From assembly GCA_963579025.1 (NCBI GenBank), contig CAUZFZ010000038.1, positions 6,134-70,133 of the forward strand: a stretch of 64,000 bases of DNA. Direction: 5' to 3'. The notes beneath the pieces were generated by a model. It searched no databases and was not told the origin of the DNA. It saw only the letters and a program-made list of their open reading frames with translations. Both the position numbers and the translations under genes were made by a program. Within the stretch, counting starts at the first letter, position 1, and each line of letters starts with the position of its first letter. Source of the DNA: CAUZFZ01 sp963579025. Lineage in GTDB: Bacteria; Planctomycetota; Planctomycetia; Planctomycetales; Planctomycetaceae. Shown here piece by piece: positions 55,373 to 63,874 of this stretch.

Positions 55373-55699
55373 AGGATCACCTCGGTCAAAGCAGGCGGCG
55401 AAGTTGCCCTCGCGCAGCCGGATGCCCTTTCGGACGAGCGGTGCATGGGGCAGATAAAGACGCACAGCAAGCGTATGACGGCCTGGAAATGCGTGCGGCC
55501 TGCGAGTGCTGTTCCGCGAATTCACGTAGTTCTGCACCAGAGGTGTCAGTTCCACGAGAGCGTCAGCATGGGGCGAACGAACGTGCCCCTCAGCAGCAGA
55601 ATCCGCCGTTCCAGGCCGAGTGCATCATCGCCTGAGAGGTGCGGCAACCCCGTTGGAGAGACGATGTCCTGCGGGGACATAAGCCGGACGGAGCACAAC
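55373..55699. other. Region upstream of the SulP gene
   Basis: About 330 bases. Open frames here on both strands lack recognisable features. It should carry the promoter of the SulP gene, reading leftward. No repeat was seen. Confidence 0.35.
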
Positions 55700-56014
55700 T
55701 CAAGGGATGGCTTCGCAACACATGCGGCCCGATTTACCAACTCCAGGTCTCATCCGAACGGACCGCTTGCGGCCGGCAACCGCCTCTTCAGCGTCCCTTT
55801 CGAATTCTTCTTCGGCCCTGAATGGCGATTCCGATTCCTCAATTCGCGAGTTCGACGTCGAGGCAACGCTTGAGACCGAGACACCGCACAGAACCATCAG
55901 CGTCATCAGCAGGCGCACACCGGACCGCCCTTCAATGCGGTAGACGGTTCGATCGAGCACACCACACATTGGATCGGAAGGTCCTGGACCGGACGAGACG
56001 AGGAACGCACGCAT
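55700..56014 (-). CDS. Small hypothetical protein with one TM segment (low confidence)
   Basis: From MRAFLVSSGPGPSDPMCGVL the product has a hydrophobic stretch (RLLMTLMVLCGVSVSSVAS) and then a charged tail (EESESPFRAEEEFERDAEEA). It could be a small membrane or secreted protein with an internal start near LMTLM. No family recognised, no clear ribosome-binding site. Overlapping frames on the other strand have similar quality, so it is listed with low confidence. Confidence 0.3.
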   Translation of the reverse strand: MRAFLVSSGPGPSDPMCGVLDRTVYRIEGRSGVRLLMTLMVLCGVSVSSVASTSNSRIEESESPFRAEEEFERDAEEAVAGRKRSVRMRPGVGKSGRMCCEAIP

Positions 56015-56155
56015 CAACGTGACCTTATGCGTCGGCCGGGACCCTGTCAATTCGCCATACCGTTCTTCATTTGCTCTTCACTCAGCGAGTCTCGTCGAGC
56101 CGACGCCTGGCTCAGTTCTTCGGCTTCAATGAGTGAACTTCTTGGAGAAGGTAGT

Positions 56156-56673
56156 TAATAAGGAACGCAGGAATGCAGGAAGAATGCATCACTTACGCTT
56201 TCCTGATTCTCTTATTCTCACAACAGGAGTTTGCGATGGCTCTTGAACTGGAAGAGTTGAGCGAACGGGTGATCGGATGTGCGATTGCCGTTCATCGCAC
56301 TCTGGGGCCTGGTTTTCTTGAAGCAATCTACGAACAGGCACTTCTGGTGGAACTCAGGCACGCGGAGATTGCCGTGCGTTTCCAGGAAGAAATCTCCATC
56401 CTCTATCGGGGAGCGGAGGTTGGTCGACATCGGTTCGACCTGTTGGTTGAGGATTGTCTCGTTGTTGAGCTGAAAGCAACAAAGGCTCTCAAAGACATTC
56501 ATTTCGCTCAGACTCGGAGCTACCTGAAAGCACTCAACTTGAAGCACGGTCTGCTCCTGAACTTCGCCACAATGCCGCTGACCATCAAACGAGTCATCTA
56601 CGAGCGGCGGGAGTAAGAAAGGCAGGAAGATTGCATCGCCCATCGTTTCCTGATTTCCTGCCTTCCTTATTCA
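56156..56673. mobile_element. GxxExxY gene cassette with 8-bp-period inverted repeats
   Basis: The left flank (AATAAGGAACGCAGGAATGC from 56157) matches, inverted, the right flank ending TTCCTGCCTTCCTTATTC near 56671. The flanks also share a direct motif (GCAGGAAGA-TGCATC and CTTTCCTGATT). The repeats show a period of 8 bases (TTTCCTGA-TTTCCTGC-CTTCCTTA). They enclose only the GxxExxY gene. No transposase is visible. Confidence 0.6.
56236..56616 (+). CDS. GxxExxY-family protein (PD-(D/E)XK nuclease-like fold)
   Basis: ATG at 56236 with AGGAG 7 bases upstream. The 126-residue product has RVIGCAIAVHRTLGPGFLEA followed by IYEQAL, giving the G-F-L-E-A-I-Y motif that names the family, then the RFDLLVEDCLVVELKATKAL region where D, E and K are arranged as in PD-(D/E)XK nucleases. 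HFAQTRSYLKALNLKHGLLL and NFATMPLTIKRVI complete the fold. Such proteins are numerous in planctomycetes and untested. The gene is bounded by repeats on both sides, suggesting mobility. Confidence 0.9.
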   Translation: MALELEELSERVIGCAIAVHRTLGPGFLEAIYEQALLVELRHAEIAVRFQEEISILYRGAEVGRHRFDLLVEDCLVVELKATKALKDIHFAQTRSYLKALNLKHGLLLNFATMPLTIKRVIYERRE

Positions 56674-56710
56674 TACACGCGACACGCGACTGATCCTCGA
56701 TTCTGCAAGA

Positions 56711-57616
56711 TTGCCCGGCGTCTCTAGGGAAAGGACCACCGCGATTCATCTGTTGCTTCCATTCTGTTCCAGCGTGCTGGTCGTTTTCGGATTGCTGAAT
56801 CTGCAGCGGGCACAACAACGCGGGGCGTCGACGTGGACTTCGATGATCGTGGTGTGCTGGGCATGCGCGTGTGTGTTTCCCGCACTGGCGCTTATGGGCG
56901 GGACGATGCAGCCCGTCAGTCTGCTCTGGCAGCCGGCCATCATCGGTGGCCTGTTTATTGCCGGCCAACTGTTTACGTTTCTGGCGGTCGATCGCGGAGA
57001 TGTGTCGATTGCAGCTCCAGTGCTGGGCATCAAGGTACTAATCGTTCCCGCGTCGGCTCCGTTCTTCGTTGACGAGGAGTTGTCCGCGAAGATCTGGATC
57101 GCGGCAGCCATTGCCGTCGTTGGCATCGGATTCGTGCAGGCTCGGGATCAGTCGATCCAGCGGTCGCGGATTCTAGCCTCCGTCGGATTTGCCCTGCTGG
57201 CGGCCTGCTCCATGACGCTGTTCGACCTGCTGATTCAGCGTTGGGCTCCAGCCTGGGGAGCCGGCTACTTTCTTCCAATCGCGTTTGGATTCGCCGCTGT
57301 CTTTTCGCTGGCGTTTGTTCGATTGGCCGATCGTCCCGGTGAACTGCGGCAAATGGACGTGGTCCGTCCTCTGGCCATCGGAGCGGTGCTGATGGCTGTT
57401 CAGGCAATTGGAATGACAGTCACACTGGGCCTGTTCGGAGACGCGACGCGAGTCAATATTGTGTATTCGTTAAGAGGCCTCTGGGGAGTGCTCCTGACCT
57501 GGGTTCTGGCTCAACGTCTGGCGGAACCTGGTTCCATTGCTGGTAATCGCACAATGACAATGCGGCTTATCGGAGCCGTGCTGATCGGTATCTCCGTGGT
57601 GATCTCCGTGACATGA
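56711..57616 (+). CDS. DMT-superfamily (EamA-like) transporter
   Basis: A 301-residue protein with about ten hydrophobic segments, among them IHLLLPFCSSVLVVFGLLNL, IIGGLFIAGQLFTFLAVDRG, VLGIKVLIVPASAPFFVDEE, IAAAIAVVGIGFV, VGFALLAACSMTLFDLLIQR, FLPIAFGFAAVFSLAFV and RLIGAVLIGISVVI. The two-fold repeat and DVSIAAPVLGIKVL fit EamA-like proteins, which export metabolites. The first Met may be misassigned; no strong ribosome-binding site is seen. It is convergent with the giant kinase gene. Substrate unknown. Confidence 0.85.
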   Translation: MPGVSRERTTAIHLLLPFCSSVLVVFGLLNLQRAQQRGASTWTSMIVVCWACACVFPALALMGGTMQPVSLLWQPAIIGGLFIAGQLFTFLAVDRGDVSIAAPVLGIKVLIVPASAPFFVDEELSAKIWIAAAIAVVGIGFVQARDQSIQRSRILASVGFALLAACSMTLFDLLIQRWAPAWGAGYFLPIAFGFAAVFSLAFVRLADRPGELRQMDVVRPLAIGAVLMAVQAIGMTVTLGLFGDATRVNIVYSLRGLWGVLLTWVLAQRLAEPGSIAGNRTMTMRLIGAVLIGISVVISVT

Positions 57617-57664
57617 GACGAAGCTGTTGCCATGAGCCGCCTCGACGGACATGGTGGTCGGTCC

Positions 57665-60600
57665 TCAGGCCAAACTCGGCGCCGGAGCTCGCCGCTCGGC
57701 CAGGTCGGCGACGGGCTTGATGGCTTCGGCCGGAGACTTTGGCGGGCTTGCAACGGCGGCTGCAGTACCAGCGACTTTAGCCGCGGGGCTGGCACCTGCT
57801 TTCGACGCGGAGCACGGCGGTGTCGCGGCCGCTTCCTCTTCTGGTTCACCGAGGCCGTTCAGCTTCTGAATGAAGCGCGGCAGCCATTCCGTTTTGATGG
57901 GCCAGTCCAGTTTCTCGCCTTTGATTTCGATCCGAGTGTCATCCGGTGAGCGACGGATTGATGACTCGCCCTTATTGACCAACCGCAACAGTTCACCGGA
58001 TTCCGGATCCATGAAGAACAGGATGTTGGCCCGGAAAGTCCCGCCGGTCAGTTCCCAGCGCACATGGTGCAGCCCTTTCAACAACGGCAGTTCCGCCTTG
58101 TAGTGTTTGTCGCGGTCGTCTCCGGTGACACACAGTTGTGTGCCATCAAGATGGAGCCAGTTGTTGTCATGGCTGACTCCTCCGCCCGCCTGCCAGACCT
58201 GCACCAGCATGTCGCGTGGGACGACAACGTAGCCTTCCAGCGTGACGGTAAAGCCCTTGCTGTCGTGAATGAACTCGGGAACATCCTCGTGCACGAACAG
58301 TTTGGCGTGGCGGTAATGGAACAGGATGCCGCCGTCTCGGCCGTCCACCTCGACCCGCCCAATCAGTCCCGTCTCTGCATCGTCCACGGCAGTGATCGGC
58401 TGAGCACCGTCGCTGCCGTCGGCCAGATAGACATGTCTCAGCCAGTCTTCGACGCGTTCGAACGTGACGCATTCGACGAACAGTTCGGGATTCGCATCGG
58501 ACGTCACCGTAACGGACTCACCATTCCGGCTGGTTTGAAATTTCAGACCTTTCGGAGTCAGCTTGAGTGCCGTGGCAGCTTCCAATGCCCTCTTCAGCGT
58601 CGAGCGGTACACCGAATGCAACGTCGCATTTTCACTTCCGTTGACGCCATAGTTGTTTCGTTTCGCTGCCGCCAGCAGCACGGCAACGGTGTTTGGGTCA
58701 GCAATGGCCGCCAGTTGCCTCGCTGCGTAAATCTTTGCATCGACATTCGAGTGATCGAGCGCAGCACACAACGCCCAGTGGTTGCCGTCCTTGGCGAGCT
58801 GGCCGCAGTGTCCCTCAAACTTCACATGATCTTTGGGGAAAGACGTTGCCGCTGCCTTCTGTCCGGAACTCGCCAGCAACGGAGCGAGATCGAGGCCAGT
58901 CGGCCTCTGCGTAACGATCGAAAGTCCCGTCGCTTCGTCGGGTACCGGATGCATCATGATGGCCCGTGCCGCAAGCAGTTTCAGTGGGCGAGCAGTGGCG
59001 TCAGAACCTGGTACCGAGAAAGTGCCCGAGACTGAGACGGGCGGATTCTCGTCCGGCTCGAGCGGGTCCTTCGTCGGTAGTAATGACCGGAGGGAGGCCT
59101 CGACGTGATATTCGCCGGGCGGCAGCGACGGCAGTCGCACCTGGAAATACAGCGACTGGCTGGGATGGTCGACTTTGGCGACGGATGTTGCCGGGTTCTT
59201 ACCACCAGCTAACCCACCAAAAACCATCTCAAGAGCAGGGCGCTTGTCACGCAGTTTTTTCTGCATGTCCAGGGCAAGTGCTTTCAGTTGGGCGCGAACA
59301 TCGCCAGCTCGCTTCACGCCGAATGACCCCAGCATTCTTCCGGCTGCAGTACGGTCGCCGGAAGCGCCCAGCAACGCACGTGACATTTCCCACGTCACAC
59401 CAAATCCAATGCTCGAATTCCGCTCGGCCTCGGTCGTGCCGCCCATCCACCGACGACTCTCCTCCAGAACCAGTTGCCAGTCGCGTCGTGAGTCGTCATT
59501 TAGACTGATGATTCGAAAGTGGACTGTGTGATTGCGCAGAGACCGCATCGAACCGCTTTCTCCGGGATGTTGCAGCAGTTCATCAAAGATACCCATGGCT
59601 GCTCGGTGAGCACCCAGTAACTGCAGGCAACGCCCCTGCCATAGCCGGCCGAACAGACCTCCCAACTGTGATCGATATTTCGCGTGAAGCTGCTCAAACT
59701 CAGTCGCGGCGGCAGTCAGATTCTGCACGCGTCCCTCAGACTCAGGGGCATGTGCCAGGGCTGCAACCAGTGTGCACGTCGCGAGGTCAAACTGAGCTGT
59801 AATGAACGCAATTTGTGCCTTGTTCCGTTGCACAGACTGTTTCGGGTCCTTCTGGCGTTCGACAAACACCGGAAATGATTTCATGCGGGCTTCTGAGGTA
59901 GCGAAGTCAGACTGGAACAGTTTGCGGGCAGTTCTAACATGCTCGCGTGCCCGGACGCGCGTCGCCGTTGCGTCTTCGGGCTTCGTTGCCTGGTCCGCCT
60001 GTCGAATCAGGTGGCGGGCAAACGCGAGCAGGTATTTGCTGCCGTCTTCGTGGTCCGGATGCTCGGCGAGCCATTTCTCATACGTCGCGGTTAGCTTTTG
60101 CGCATCCCGCCGGGAGTCGGCCTGGCTTGTTGCTGACGGTTTGGACTCACGCACTTTTTGAGCTTCGGGGCCGATGAAGTGTCCGAAAACGATCCGGACA
60201 CGATTCGCCCTGCGTTCAAAGCGTTCGACCTGAATGCGTTCGCCCGGACGCAGGTGGCCGCGTATCTGACCAATAAGCTGCAGGTGGCCGTCCCCATGTC
60301 TGCCGTTGACGCGGGCGTGATAGTAAACCGGAAAATCACGGATGGGAGCAATCACTCCATTGATTCCATAGATCACGGGTTCATCAACAGTCGGTGCAAT
60401 CTGCGTCCGGATACGTGAAGGGTCCAGCCGAATGAACTCAGAACTCGGCCTGGCATCGTCGATCGGCGACAACGGCCGTTTGGTGTCACTGTTCGCGGGA
60501 GCCGCTGGCGTGCTTTGTGGTCGAGGCTCGGGAGCAGGCAGTTGCGTAATGTCGGCCGATTCCCCGAACACGATCGGTGCCTGGTACTTGTGACCGCGGA

Positions 60601-63163
60601 GTTTGAACGTGTCTCCACGTTTGCATTCGCGAGCGTAGAAGTGCCAGGTCGCGCTACCACTGCGATGCGTGTGTGTGGGCTGCAATGTTGCAACTTCTTC
60701 CCAACCCATTTTCTTCAACGCGTCAGGCGGTGTCAGTTCTTCCTTCCAGCCGCCCGAAGCGTTGCCGTCATTCATGGCTCGCCAGTCATACATGCCGACG
60801 ACGACCCGTTGATCCCGTTCGACGTGAAAGTGGACAATGCCCTGATAACCATTCCGCTTTGTGTAGAGCCGGCCTGCCAGGAATGGGGGGACCTCGTCGA
60901 AGATGTGATGTCCGTTACCCACCGACACGCTCGCACCAGGCTTGAACACGGAGACACGCTGATCCCACTGGAGATCAATCAGGAGGTCGTCCATCAGAAT
61001 CGAGCCCCATACCAGCATCGGCGCATGACTGGGATGCGTGCGAATCGTGAAACTGTCGTTGGGATTTGCATCCACATAGAACACTTCCCATTTCACATGA
61101 TTCGCTTCATCTTCCGGATCTTCGGTGGCTTGATAGCTGGTCAGTGTTCGCCAGGCGTGCCAGTTGCTTTTGGCCAGTGACTGTCGCGTGTCGTATTCGA
61201 AGCCGTCATCGGCTGCTCCTTCGCCCCAGTTTGCTTCGGGCATCAGCAGCCAGAGTCGCTGACGAGTCGAGCTGCGATTGCGTGGAACGAAGTGAATCGC
61301 GGCGCCATCAAACGACCGATCGTACACTTTGAATGTCAGCCCGCCACGTTCCAGCTCAGACGTCGCACAGCGTTGTCCGAACAACTGTTCGGGCACACTC
61401 GGAAAGATAAGTTTGCCCACACCCGGTGCAACAACCACTGACTGGTTACCAAAGCGCTGCAGCCGCACGTTCGTCTCGAAGGCGACACCATCGACTGATG
61501 GTCGGTGCTGATTGTCGCCGTCACCTTGCCTGGCGTGACTGCCAAGGTCACCTTGCGTGGTGTTAGTCGGAGTGTCTTTACCGCCGACCGACTGGTTCGG
61601 ATCCTTTTCAGGCGGAAGCTGCAGGATGCGTAGCACTTTCTTGCCGCCGCGTTCGATCGTGACCCATTCCTGACTGGCCGGATTCCCGTTGCGTTCGGTT
61701 GTGAACTGATGCTTACCCGGTTTGAGACGCAGTTCGTGGACACCAACGCCGTCAATCACGACTTCGTCACCGTCGACCGACACTTTCACGTTCGGGTCTT
61801 CAATCTCGATAACCAGCGTGCCTTCGCTGGTCTTCAGCTTCAGCACGATACCCAGAAACTCACTCAGGCGTGTCACACCAGAGGCTTCGGTCACTCCCAA
61901 TGTCGAGATGCCGAGCAGCAACGCAATCAACAGCAGCAGTCTTGTCGAACGCGGTTGCACATTCGACTGGGCTGCGCCAACAGTGACGGGCGCTGCCACA
62001 TTGTTGGGATCCTGCAGATGCGCCAGATGACCACCAAGCAGGTCCGCAACTTCCGAGGCGCTCTGAATACGGTCATCCGGTTGCCGAGCGATCAGGCGGT
62101 CGACAATTTCAACCAGCCACTCGGGGATATCAGGATTCACTTCGCGAATCGGGCGAGGCGAGTCTTCGCACACCCGCTTAAGTACGGCCATCGTCGTCTG
62201 CGCCCGAAACGCCGGTCGCCCGGTACACATCGTGTATAGCACGCTGCCCAGGCTGAACAAGTCCGACCTGTGATCGATCGTCTCTCCGCTGGCCTGTTCC
62301 GGCGACATATACAGTGGCGTTCCCGAAACGACCCCGGATTGTGTAATCGAAACGTCATCTACGGCTCGCGCGAGTCCGAAGTCGGTGATGCGAACTCGTT
62401 GAATGCCATTTTCCAGCAGGATGTTGGCCGGCTTCATGTCACGATGGACCAGTCCAACTTCGTGAGCCGCCGCCAGTCCGAGCGCCATTTGACGCCCCAT
62501 CCGCAGAATCGACTCCACCGACAACGGACCAGTGCGTCGCACGCATTCTTCAAGCGACTCGCCAGCGACGAATTCCATCACCAGGTACGGCAGTCGTTCC
62601 GAATCTTCGACTGCATGGATTGTGACCACATGATCGTGACTGACCGCTGCCGCCGCCTGGCCTTCCCGAAAGAATCGCCTGCGCGCATTTGGATTCGATG
62701 CCAGTTCAGGAGCCAGCACTTTGATCGCGACCGCTCGGTTCAGGCGAGTATCAATGCCTCGCAGCACGACGCCCATCCCGCCGCGTCCAATAACCTCGAC
62801 AATCTCATGGGAGCCCAGCCGGCCGATGTGCTCCGCGTTGTCCGACGGCTCAAGAAAGTCCGCCACCGCATTCGCTGACCAGCTCGCAACGGAAGCCGCA
62901 TCCGCAGCACTACTAAGCTGCTGGGGGATATCCCGCATCAGTCGCTGCAGCGTGGCAGTCTCCTGCTGCCAGGTCGAACCAGCACAGAGTCGAGCAGCGT
63001 CACCGAGAAACTCCGGATCAGACGCCTCGGCTTCGAATCGCTGCCGGCACTCTGTGCATAGATCGAAATGCAAAGACAGCTCCGCGTGTTCATGCTCTGG
63101 AAGAACTCCACAGAGCAAGTCGTGAATCACATCGGAATCGGGACACGTTGCTTGAGCGACCAT
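57665..63163 (-). CDS. Giant receptor-like Ser/Thr protein kinase (1832 aa) with zinc-finger N-terminus
   Basis: ATG at 63163 with GGAG upstream is preferred to a TTG five codons earlier. The N-terminus holds H32-x3-C36-x2-C39 (HFDLCTEC), the anti-sigma zinc-finger type motif of planctomycete ECF-linked kinases. The kinase has IGRGGMGVV (~125-133), AVAIK148, HRDMKPAN (240-247) and DFGLAR (261), with TPLYMSPEQ. A membrane helix spans ~409-425. A PEGA-like segment (VKVSVDGDEVVIDGVGVHEL) follows. The rest, about 1350 residues, is extracytoplasmic: Trp-rich beta repeats, VYYHARVNGRHGDGHLQLIG, helical TPR-like and HEAT-like parts and a C-terminal lectin-like region. Ligand unknown. It probably senses an envelope signal and acts with an ECF sigma factor. 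Confidence 0.9.
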   Translation of the reverse strand: MVAQATCPDSDVIHDLLCGVLPEHEHAELSLHFDLCTECRQRFEAEASDPEFLGDAARLCAGSTWQQETATLQRLMRDIPQQLSSAADAASVASWSANAVADFLEPSDNAEHIGRLGSHEIVEVIGRGGMGVVLRGIDTRLNRAVAIKVLAPELASNPNARRRFFREGQAAAAVSHDHVVTIHAVEDSERLPYLVMEFVAGESLEECVRRTGPLSVESILRMGRQMALGLAAAHEVGLVHRDMKPANILLENGIQRVRITDFGLARAVDDVSITQSGVVSGTPLYMSPEQASGETIDHRSDLFSLGSVLYTMCTGRPAFRAQTTMAVLKRVCEDSPRPIREVNPDIPEWLVEIVDRLIARQPDDRIQSASEVADLLGGHLAHLQDPNNVAAPVTVGAAQSNVQPRSTRLLLLIALLLGISTLGVTEASGVTRLSEFLGIVLKLKTSEGTLVIEIEDPNVKVSVDGDEVVIDGVGVHELRLKPGKHQFTTERNGNPASQEWVTIERGGKKVLRILQLPPEKDPNQSVGGKDTPTNTTQGDLGSHARQGDGDNQHRPSVDGVAFETNVRLQRFGNQSVVVAPGVGKLIFPSVPEQLFGQRCATSELERGGLTFKVYDRSFDGAAIHFVPRNRSSTRQRLWLLMPEANWGEGAADDGFEYDTRQSLAKSNWHAWRTLTSYQATEDPEDEANHVKWEVFYVDANPNDSFTIRTHPSHAPMLVWGSILMDDLLIDLQWDQRVSVFKPGASVSVGNGHHIFDEVPPFLAGRLYTKRNGYQGIVHFHVERDQRVVVGMYDWRAMNDGNASGGWKEELTPPDALKKMGWEEVATLQPTHTHRSGSATWHFYARECKRGDTFKLRGHKYQAPIVFGESADITQLPAPEPRPQSTPAAPANSDTKRPLSPIDDARPSSEFIRLDPSRIRTQIAPTVDEPVIYGINGVIAPIRDFPVYYHARVNGRHGDGHLQLIGQIRGHLRPGERIQVERFERRANRVRIVFGHFIGPEAQKVRESKPSATSQADSRRDAQKLTATYEKWLAEHPDHEDGSKYLLAFARHLIRQADQATKPEDATATRVRAREHVRTARKLFQSDFATSEARMKSFPVFVERQKDPKQSVQRNKAQIAFITAQFDLATCTLVAALAHAPESEGRVQNLTAAATEFEQLHAKYRSQLGGLFGRLWQGRCLQLLGAHRAAMGIFDELLQHPGESGSMRSLRNHTVHFRIISLNDDSRRDWQLVLEESRRWMGGTTEAERNSSIGFGVTWEMSRALLGASGDRTAAGRMLGSFGVKRAGDVRAQLKALALDMQKKLRDKRPALEMVFGGLAGGKNPATSVAKVDHPSQSLYFQVRLPSLPPGEYHVEASLRSLLPTKDPLEPDENPPVSVSGTFSVPGSDATARPLKLLAARAIMMHPVPDEATGLSIVTQRPTGLDLAPLLASSGQKAAATSFPKDHVKFEGHCGQLAKDGNHWALCAALDHSNVDAKIYAARQLAAIADPNTVAVLLAAAKRNNYGVNGSENATLHSVYRSTLKRALEAATALKLTPKGLKFQTSRNGESVTVTSDANPELFVECVTFERVEDWLRHVYLADGSDGAQPITAVDDAETGLIGRVEVDGRDGGILFHYRHAKLFVHEDVPEFIHDSKGFTVTLEGYVVVPRDMLVQVWQAGGGVSHDNNWLHLDGTQLCVTGDDRDKHYKAELPLLKGLHHVRWELTGGTFRANILFFMDPESGELLRLVNKGESSIRRSPDDTRIEIKGEKLDWPIKTEWLPRFIQKLNGLGEPEEEAAATPPCSASKAGASPAAKVAGTAAAVASPPKSPAEAIKPVADLAERRAPAPSLA

Positions 63164-63244
63164 GGTTGTCTCCGTCAATTACCAGTGACCGTTGACAATT
63201 TACCGACGACAAATACCTGTCCTATTCGTGACATCAATGCAGTC

Positions 63245-63706
63245 GATTTGTCATTAGTTATTTGTCAATAGTCATTTGTCATTGTGACCTTACTCGGTGG
63301 ACTTCGCTGTTTTGACTGATGCATTCAGGATGCGGCAGAGTTGCTGGTTTTCGTCGATCAGTGGTTCAAGCAGCTCGTTCTTTTTCAATCCCGCCCGGCA
63401 GACCATTCTTAGCCAGACGCTGGTTTCATTCAGTTCTTTCAGAGCGATCTTCAGTTTGTGAACGAAGTCCGCATTACTTTCCGCACCGCGTGCTTCCGCA
63501 TAGTTCGGTGCCGGAGAAGTTCCAGACCGCAGCAATTGCCGTGAAACGTGCTTCCCCGCCGAAGTCTCGGGAAGGGAGTCAGCAACCTTGATGACCCGCA
63601 CGGCGAAATCAATCAGTCGATCTTCCAGATCATCAGCCTGAACGGAATCCCCCACGGGTCCACCCCAATGACAAATGATTAATGACAAATAACTAATGAC
63701 AAATCC
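63245..63706. mobile_element. Four-helix-bundle cassette bounded by 7-bp-period inverted repeats
   Basis: The left arm (from 63245) GATTTGTCATTAGTTATTTG and, inverted, the right arm (to 63706) GATTTGTCATTAGTTATTTG are identical in their first 20 bases and continue with TCAATAGTCATTTGTCATTG versus TCATTAATCATTTGTCATTG. The gene between them ends 3 bases from the left arm and starts about 10 bases from the right arm. The same arms, without a gene, are at 42313-42411. The unit sits between the kinase gene and a sigma-factor remnant. Confidence 0.75.
63290..63655 (-). CDS. Four-helix-bundle (S23/IVS-type) protein
   Basis: The start GTG at 63655 follows GGGGTGGA; a TTG further upstream lies inside the repeat arm and is rejected. 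The 121-residue product has LEDRLIDFAVRVIKVADSLP, QLLRSGTSPAPNYAEARGAE and SNADFVHKLKIALKELNETS with VWLRMV, the signature of the four-helix bundle (23S rRNA intervening-sequence, S23) family. Members form pentamers and are structurally related to the Avd accessory proteins of diversity-generating retroelements. Cellular function is not known. The gene is enclosed exactly by inverted repeats. Confidence 0.9.
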   Translation of the reverse strand: MGDSVQADDLEDRLIDFAVRVIKVADSLPETSAGKHVSRQLLRSGTSPAPNYAEARGAESNADFVHKLKIALKELNETSVWLRMVCRAGLKKNELLEPLIDENQQLCRILNASVKTAKSTE

Positions 63707-63738
63707 TGCATTGAGGATTCGTACGCAGTCGCTGCCGA

Positions 63739-63874
63739 CTAACCCACGTTCTGAATCTCCTGCCGCAGCCGAGCCAGAACTCGGCTGCGAGCAATGTACA
63801 CGGCGCCAACAGACATCTTCAGCTCCTCAGCCACGTCGGACGTTTCCACACCATCCACCGACGTCAGCCAGAAG
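63739..63874 (-). pseudogene. ECF sigma factor C-terminal fragment (region 4)
   Basis: On the minus strand, from about FWLTSVDGVETSDVAEELKM through SVGAVYIARSRVLARLRQEI to the stop at 63739-63741, the sequence is the sigma region 4 helix-turn-helix of planctomycete ECF factors. An in-frame TAA about 20 bases upstream of the recognisable homology and lack of region 2 show the gene is truncated. In planctomycetes such sigma genes often precede a kinase with an N-terminal zinc finger, as at 63163. The upstream sequence may be an insertion. Confidence 0.65.

Noticed and set aside
54671..55873. 400-codon plus-strand frame opposite the SulP gene
   Set aside because: The SulP reading frame has clear family motifs; the antisense product is Arg/His/Gln-rich low-information sequence.
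63656..63688. TTG start for the four-helix-bundle gene inside the right repeat arm
   Set aside because: The added residues are just the repeat translated; GTG at 63655 has a ribosome-binding site and fits family length.
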